From Chryseobacterium indologenes (lineage in GTDB: Bacteria; Bacteroidota; Bacteroidia; Flavobacteriales; Weeksellaceae), in contig NZ_LJOD01000002.1 of assembly GCF_001295265.1 (NCBI RefSeq), positions 186,001-250,000 of the forward strand: a stretch of 64,000 bases of DNA, in the 5' to 3' direction. Below are positions 59,862 through 64,000 of this stretch, piece after piece. The stretch's first letter is position 1. Each line of letters opens with the position of its first letter. The notes below the pieces were generated by a model. That model was not told the origin of the DNA. It saw only the letters and a list, made by a program, of their open reading frames with translations, and ran no database searches. The translations under genes and the position numbers were made by a program.

Positions 59862-59878
59862 AATTAGTTCACCTAATT
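59862..59878. promoter_or_regulatory. Palindrome upstream of protein-glutaminase
   Basis: AATTAG and CTAATT form perfect 6-bp arms around TTCAC. On the minus strand this lies two bases before a -7-like TATCTTTA (59852-59859), so it covers the region just upstream of the -7 box, and it is a candidate operator for the secreted enzyme's gene. Confidence 0.4.
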
Positions 59879-60014
59879 GTGATATTAAATGTAAATAAAA
59901 ATAAAATATGAACCAATTATTTTGAACTAAAAATCAAAAAAAAATTGCTTTGAATAAGAAATGGATGATTTGAAAACCAATGAAATAAAGGGTTCTTATG
60001 AATTTTTAAGGCTG

Positions 60015-60048
60015 AAAAAAGACCAGCTGTAATACCGCTGGTCTTTGA
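60015..60048 (-). terminator. Terminator after lipB
   Basis: Stem AAAGACCAGC / GCTGGTCTTT with an 8-10-base loop; on the minus strand it runs into six T. Confidence 0.85.
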
Positions 60049-60079
60049 TTATATAATGTAAGTTTTATTGATTTCTGAG

Positions 60080-60808
60080 CTATTTGTAAAGCAGTTCTGC
60101 CTGGAAAACATCTGCAAAATGCTTTCTGATTTTTGCTTTTACATCTTCCATTTCCTCCGGGGTCAGGTCTCTTTCAAGCTCTCTTTTTAAAGAAGTTACC
60201 TGTTTATCTTTGATACCGCATGGAATAATATATTCAAAATAGCGCATATCTGTGTTTACATTCAGGGCAAAACCATGAAGGGTAACCCATCGGGAAGCTT
60301 TTACACCCATGGCGCAGATTTTTCTGGCATAAGGTTTACCAACATCCAGCCATACTCCTGTCTCTCCCTGGGAGCGTTCTCCTTTAAGCCCATATTCATC
60401 AATGGTTCTGATGATCACCTCTTCCAGATTTCTCATGTACAGATGAATATCCGTAAAGAAATTTTCAAGATCCAGAACGGGATAACCTACAATCTGCCCG
60501 TAGCCGTGATAGGTAATGTCGCCACCGCGGTTGGTCTTCACAAAAGTTGCTTCAATCTCTTTCAGCTTATCAATCCCGGCAAGCATATTTTCTTCATGTC
60601 CGCTTTTTCCCAGTGTGTAAACGTGAGGATGTTCCACAAAAAGAAGGTGGTTAGGCGTAGTAATATGCTGCTCTGCAGGAAGATCACGGTTTTTAATCTT
60701 GGTATCGATGATATTTTTCATCAGACTTTCCTGATAATCCCAGGCGGGCTGATATTCTTTGATTCCCAGATCCTCAAATGCGACTGCTTTATTCTGATTT
60801 GTATTCAT
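60080..60808 (-). CDS. lipB: Octanoyl-[acyl carrier protein]:protein octanoyltransferase
   Basis: A 242-residue enzyme that moves octanoyl from ACP to lipoyl domains, the first step of lipoate synthesis. Motifs are RGGDITYHGYGQIVGYPVLDL, GVWLD, K170 in MGVKASRWVTLHGFALNVN and the acyl-carrying C197 in YIIPCGIKDKQVTSL. It has a promoter of its own in the gap after trpA (minus-strand TAAATTTG at 60872-60879) and a terminator, so it is probably independent of the trp genes. Confidence 0.95.
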   Translation of the reverse strand: MNTNQNKAVAFEDLGIKEYQPAWDYQESLMKNIIDTKIKNRDLPAEQHITTPNHLLFVEHPHVYTLGKSGHEENMLAGIDKLKEIEATFVKTNRGGDITYHGYGQIVGYPVLDLENFFTDIHLYMRNLEEVIIRTIDEYGLKGERSQGETGVWLDVGKPYARKICAMGVKASRWVTLHGFALNVNTDMRYFEYIIPCGIKDKQVTSLKRELERDLTPEEMEDVKAKIRKHFADVFQAELLYK

Positions 60809-60871
60809 ATACTGATGTCTGTTTTATTTTAATGGATGGAACCTTGATTTCATACCATTTTTCTAACCCTA

Positions 60872-60879
60872 CAAATTTA
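60872..60879 (-). promoter_or_regulatory. -7 box of lipB
   Basis: The minus strand reads TAAATTTG, an exact TAnnTTTG, 63 bases before the lipB ATG. Confidence 0.5.
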
Positions 60880-60886
60880 GTGAATT

Positions 60887-61621
60887 TTACCCTTTTACAG
60901 CATGGATAAAATCTATGGCAGCATTCTTCCAGTCTTTATTCTGCAGCAGGATGTTCACAAATGCTGTTCCGATGATACCACCGTCTGCTTTTTCCGTTAC
61001 ATTTTCAAAATCTTCCTTCGATTTGATTCCAAAACCAATCATTACCGGATTTTTTATCGGCAGGGAGGCTAATTTTGCCAGATAGTTTTCGTTCTTCAGG
61101 ACAGCGTTGTCATTCCCTGTTGTAGAAGAGGAGCTTACTGCATACAGGAATCCTGAACTTAAAGAATCCAGATACAGAATTCTCTCGTCAGAAGTTTCCG
61201 GTGTTACCAGAAAGGTAAAGTTGAGATGGTATTTTTTTAAAATCTGCTGATAATTTTTTTCAAATTCAATAGGAGGAAGATCAGGAATGATCAATCCTGA
61301 AACCCCGCTTTCTGAGCATTCATGACAGAATTTTTCAAACCCGAAACTTAAAACCGGGTTGATGTATCCCATCAGAATTACCGGAACTGTAATCTTCGCT
61401 TTAATTGTTTTTAATTGTGAGAAAAGCTTTTCAATGGTCATTCCGTTTTGTAAAGCCAGCTCATGTGCCTTCTGGATGACGGGTCCGTCTGCTACCGGAT
61501 CAGAATAAGGCATTCCGATTTCAATCATATCCGCTCCGGAATTCTGAATCAGTTGTATAATGTCTGCAGTATCTTCCAGTTGTGGAATTCCTGCTGTAAA
61601 GTATATGTTTAGTTTTTTCAT
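60887..61621 (-). CDS. trpA: Tryptophan synthase alpha subunit
   Basis: A 244-residue TIM-barrel subunit that splits indole-3-glycerol phosphate into indole and glyceraldehyde 3-phosphate. Catalytic E34 and D45 lie in DMIEIGMPYSDPVADGPVIQ. Further motifs are VPVILMGYINPVLSFG, GLIIPDLPPIE, GFLYAVSSSSTTG and GFGIKSKEDF. The last segment is shorter than in E. coli TrpA but normal for Bacteroidota. It follows trpB after 59 bp on the same strand. Confidence 0.96.
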   Translation of the reverse strand: MKKLNIYFTAGIPQLEDTADIIQLIQNSGADMIEIGMPYSDPVADGPVIQKAHELALQNGMTIEKLFSQLKTIKAKITVPVILMGYINPVLSFGFEKFCHECSESGVSGLIIPDLPPIEFEKNYQQILKKYHLNFTFLVTPETSDERILYLDSLSSGFLYAVSSSSTTGNDNAVLKNENYLAKLASLPIKNPVMIGFGIKSKEDFENVTEKADGGIIGTAFVNILLQNKDWKNAAIDFIHAVKG

Positions 61622-61680
61622 ATTTTTAAAAAGATAAATAAAGATCCTAAAGCTTCCTGAATAGCTACCAATAAGTATTT

Positions 61681-62871
61681 TTATTCATTATTACCCAGAT
61701 GTTTCAGATAGGTTTCCATGTCTTTATCGCCGCGTCCGCTCAGGCAGATAACGACGATATGACTTTCGTTAAATTTCTTCTGATCTAAAACTGCCAGAGC
61801 ATGGGCGCTTTCGAGTGCGGGGATAATTCCTTCCAGTCTTGTAAGCTCAAAAGCGGCCTTTAGGGCTTCATCATCGTTAATGCTGAAAAATTCGGCTCTT
61901 TTTTCTTTAAAGAGATGGGCATGAAAAGGGCCAATTCCCGGATAATCAAGTCCTGCGGAAATCGAGTGGGGCTCTGTAACCTGCCCGTCTTCCGTCTGCA
62001 TCACAAGACTCTTGCTTCCGTGAAGAACTCCTGAAGTTCCCAGAAAAGTAGTTGCGGCAGACTTTCCGGAATCAATACCATATCCTCCTGCTTCTGCGGC
62101 TATAATTTTTACATCCTTTTCTTCCACAAAATGATAGAAGGTTCCGGCCGCATTGCTTCCTCCGCCTACACAGGCAATAACGTAATCGGGGTTCTCTCTT
62201 CCTTCCTGCTCGAGAAGCTGTTCCTTGATCTCTTTTGAAATGATGCTCTGAAATCTGGCTACCAGATCAGGAAAAGGGTGAGGGCCCACTACACTTCCAA
62301 TCACATAATGAGTGGTAACAGGGTTGTTTATCCAGTCTCTTAAAGCTTCGTTTACGGCATCTTTCAGTGTTTTGGAACCGGAGGTGGCCGCTACAACTTC
62401 GGCCCCGAGCATTTTCATCCGTGCCACATTGGGAGCCTGCCTCTGAATATCAATTTCGCCCATATAAACAATGCACTTCATTCCAAGAAGAGCGCAGGCC
62501 GTAGCGGTAGCCACCCCATGCTGTCCGGCTCCCGTTTCGGCTATAATTCTGGTTTTTCCTAAACGTTTTGCCAGCAATACCTGTCCTAAAGCGTTATTGA
62601 TCTTATGGGCTCCGGTGTGATTAAGATCCTCTCTTTTAAGATAAATCCGGGTATTGTATTTTTCACTTAAGTTCTTAGAAAAATAGAGCGGAGTAGCGCG
62701 GCCTACATAATTTTTAAGCAGATCCTGATATTCTTTCTGAAATTCTTCAGATTCTATGATTTCAAGATAGTTTTCCTGAAGTTCTTTTACATTCGGGTAA
62801 AGCATTTCGGGGATAAAAGCGCCTCCAAATTCTCCATAATATCCGTGTTCATCGGGGTTTCTATAATTCAT
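61681..62871 (-). CDS. trpB: Tryptophan synthase beta subunit
   Basis: A 396-residue PLP enzyme that joins indole and serine to make tryptophan. PLP lysine K90 lies in [25 protein letters not shown]. Further motifs are [22 protein letters not shown], the glycine loop [15 protein letters not shown] and [16 protein letters not shown]. Length is standard for TrpB1. It precedes trpA. Upstream, instead of trpF, come a GNAT-like gene (16 bases away) and an unrecognised gene, so the operon includes non-trp members. Confidence 0.97.
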   Translation of the reverse strand: MNYRNPDEHGYYGEFGGAFIPEMLYPNVKELQENYLEIIESEEFQKEYQDLLKNYVGRATPLYFSKNLSEKYNTRIYLKREDLNHTGAHKINNALGQVLLAKRLGKTRIIAETGAGQHGVATATACALLGMKCIVYMGEIDIQRQAPNVARMKMLGAEVVAATSGSKTLKDAVNEALRDWINNPVTTHYVIGSVVGPHPFPDLVARFQSIISKEIKEQLLEQEGRENPDYVIACVGGGSNAAGTFYHFVEEKDVKIIAAEAGGYGIDSGKSAATTFLGTSGVLHGSKSLVMQTEDGQVTEPHSISAGLDYPGIGPFHAHLFKEKRAEFFSINDDEALKAAFELTRLEGIIPALESAHALAVLDQKKFNESHIVVICLSGRGDKDMETYLKHLGNNE

Positions 62872-62887
62872 TTCTTTTTATTCTTTA

Positions 62888-63424
62888 TTAATTAAAATAA
62901 GCATTGTTTTCTGGGCTGAGGGATTTCAGCAGCTCTTTCCTTTTACCGGACAGATGAAAAATCAGGATGTCATCGTCTTCAGAAGCGGTCCATTCTGTTC
63001 CGTTGTTTTCCATAATGTTTTTGGCTTTATTTTCTAAAATCTCAATCCTGCATTGACGATAAAAAGGGCGTAATTTTTTTAGACAGAATCCTATGGCTTC
63101 CAGGTTTCTCTGCTGTGTGTTTTCTTGTAAGAATTTTACCAGAAGAGAACCATATCCTTTTTTTTTCTGTGCAGAAACCAATCCTGTAATTTCTGCAAAA
63201 GCATACTGTTTTCCGTAGATTTCAAGGGTGAAATCAAAATTGAGCCTGCTCAAAGCCAATATTTTTTCATGATGATCCGTCAGGAAATGAAATTCCGAAT
63301 CCTTAAAAGAAAACCTGAAATCTGAAGGATTCATGGTCATCCATTCAGGAATATCCCAGAGCTTCAGGATATATTCAATTTCCGGGAGGCTTAGTTCATC
63401 CGTTTTTTTGATCAAGTAATTCAT
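62888..63424 (-). CDS. GNAT-family acetyltransferase-like protein
   Basis: A 178-residue protein with a probable GNAT fold. The acetyl-CoA-binding segment is recognisable as AEITGLVSAQKKKGYGSLLVKFLQENTQQR (Q/R-x-x-G-x-G loop) near residue 85, and a strand LEAIGFCLKKLRPFYRQCRIEI follows. Substrate unknown. Its start lies inside the end of the preceding gene, overlapping it by 29 bases, and its stop is 16 bases before trpB. That implies co-transcription with trpB-trpA, though a role in tryptophan metabolism is not shown. Confidence 0.72.
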   Translation of the reverse strand: MNYLIKKTDELSLPEIEYILKLWDIPEWMTMNPSDFRFSFKDSEFHFLTDHHEKILALSRLNFDFTLEIYGKQYAFAEITGLVSAQKKKGYGSLLVKFLQENTQQRNLEAIGFCLKKLRPFYRQCRIEILENKAKNIMENNGTEWTASEDDDILIFHLSGKRKELLKSLSPENNAYFN

Positions 63425-63932
63425 GGATAAATTTATTTATAAAATCCTGATTATACTGATATTGCTGTGCAGGGATCAGTTTTTTATGATAAAGCATTTC
63501 AATTTTGTTCGCCAGATCAATCCATGTCGCCATATCTATTTCAGATTCATACATCGTAACCGCAATTTCAAGGTTATCAATTAAAAAATACGGATCGGAA
63601 TCCTCATAAAGCAGAAAAACTTTAGCATAAATTTTTCCGAGATCGTATTTAACACTGGCCTTAACATGACTGTTTAAAAATTTGTCTGAAATAATCACCA
63701 GATAGTAGCTGTTCCACAAGCCGATTCTTTCGAAAAAGTATTGAATATCACTTTCATCAAAACTTTTGATGATGTTGATAAATTCAAGAAGCGGTCCGTC
63801 TGTAGTCCAGTATTCCACATCCCTGTCATTCCGGGAAACAAAATTATACAGGGCCTGTATTTTTTCATTCCCGAAATTTGGCGGAAACAGGGTTTTATAA
63901 AATGTCTTTTTTAACTGATGGATATTCATCAT
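63396..63932 (-). CDS. Conserved hypothetical protein in the trp operon
   Basis: A 178-residue soluble protein, mostly helical, rich in Tyr, Asp and Ile, that I do not recognise (IHQLKKTFYKTLFPPNFGNEKI, then SDIQYFFERIGLWNSYYLVIISDKFL and MATWIDLANKIEMLYHKKLIP). It has no Cys, signal peptide or membrane helix. It begins with two ATG codons directly after the stop of the upstream gene and overlaps the GNAT-like gene by 29 bases, so it is translated as part of the same operon. Function unknown. Confidence 0.6.
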   Translation of the reverse strand: MMNIHQLKKTFYKTLFPPNFGNEKIQALYNFVSRNDRDVEYWTTDGPLLEFINIIKSFDESDIQYFFERIGLWNSYYLVIISDKFLNSHVKASVKYDLGKIYAKVFLLYEDSDPYFLIDNLEIAVTMYESEIDMATWIDLANKIEMLYHKKLIPAQQYQYNQDFINKFIHELLDQKNG

Positions 63933-64000
63933 TTATTTGTTGTTTTTAAATACAGCAATGTAGGAAAACAATTCTTTTTCTATCACTTCATCAATGAAAT
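63933..64000 (-). CDS. C-terminal end of a gene cut by the window edge
   Basis: On the minus strand the frame reads FIDEVIEKELFSYIAVFKNNK and then stops at 63933-63935, immediately before the start of the next gene. Only these 21 residues are in the window, so the product cannot be named. Abutting spacing suggests it belongs to the same operon as trpB-trpA. Confidence 0.6.
   Translation of the reverse strand, partial: FIDEVIEKELFSYIAVFKNNK

Overview
The window looks like a piece of a Chryseobacterium-type chromosome (Bacteroidota, Flavobacteriales, Weeksellaceae). The evidence is: several secreted proteins ending in type IX secretion (T9SS) type A sorting domains; the gliding/secretion-associated ABC genes gldF and gldG; a protein-glutaminase precursor whose layout matches the Chryseobacterium proteolyticum enzyme; exact Bacteroidota -7 promoter boxes (TAnnTTTG) before many genes; and frequent U-tract hairpin terminators. 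No rRNA, tRNA, CRISPR array, integrase or transposase gene was seen. Most of the window is ordinary chromosomal gene content with accessory modules.

Layout. 1-6.5 kb: AraC regulator, SRPBCC protein, rplS, a secreted metallophosphatase and a YwqK-repeat protein. 6.9-10.2 kb: the two subunits of a 3-oxoacid CoA-transferase, separated by a reversed ABC exporter gene. 10.4-13.6 kb: DUF4197 protein and a GH20 hexosaminidase. 13.6-18 kb: a sulfur module of Crp/Fnr regulator, TauE/SafE permease, CstB-like persulfide dioxygenase-rhodanese and two half-size YeeE/YedE transporters, with an identical 24-bp site before two of its transcription units. 18-28 kb: glycosylasparaginase, CutC, a GxxExxY pseudogene, beta-mannosidase, an AEC carrier, priA and a PBP4-type peptidase. 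28-33 kb: two tandem secreted M1 peptidases and a thioredoxin-like protein. 33-39 kb: kbl, a MITE-like element, hemJ, gldF and gldG. 39-43.5 kb: three poorly characterised reverse-strand genes, then an Rrf2 regulator facing a clear inverted-repeat operator, a 41-codon ORF and a second TauE/SafE permease.

43.5-54.7 kb is a heme acquisition island: a T9SS-sorted HmuY-like protein, a T9SS-sorted cleaved-adhesin-type protein, a TonB-dependent receptor, a HmuY-like lipoprotein, the HmuTUV-type importer, a SAM methyltransferase, a HemS/HmuS-family protein and a ChaN-family protein. Three of its promoters carry a shared bracketing motif. 55-58.3 kb: a secreted peptide-deformylase-like protein with an altered metal site; an OhrR-controlled nitroreductase-ohrR-ohr operon with three phased operator palindromes; and an SDR oxidoreductase. 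58.4-64 kb: a small lipoprotein, protein-glutaminase, lipB, trpA, trpB and three further genes, the last cut by the window edge.

The most interesting signals are regulatory: the Crp/Fnr-type 24-mer with class II geometry, the paired motif of the heme island, the Rrf2 operator with a coupled small ORF, and the OhrR triple box. On the protein side they are the deformylase-like protein with Cys changed to Asp, the protein-glutaminase, and the methyltransferase inside the heme operon. I found no clearly unprecedented multi-gene system.
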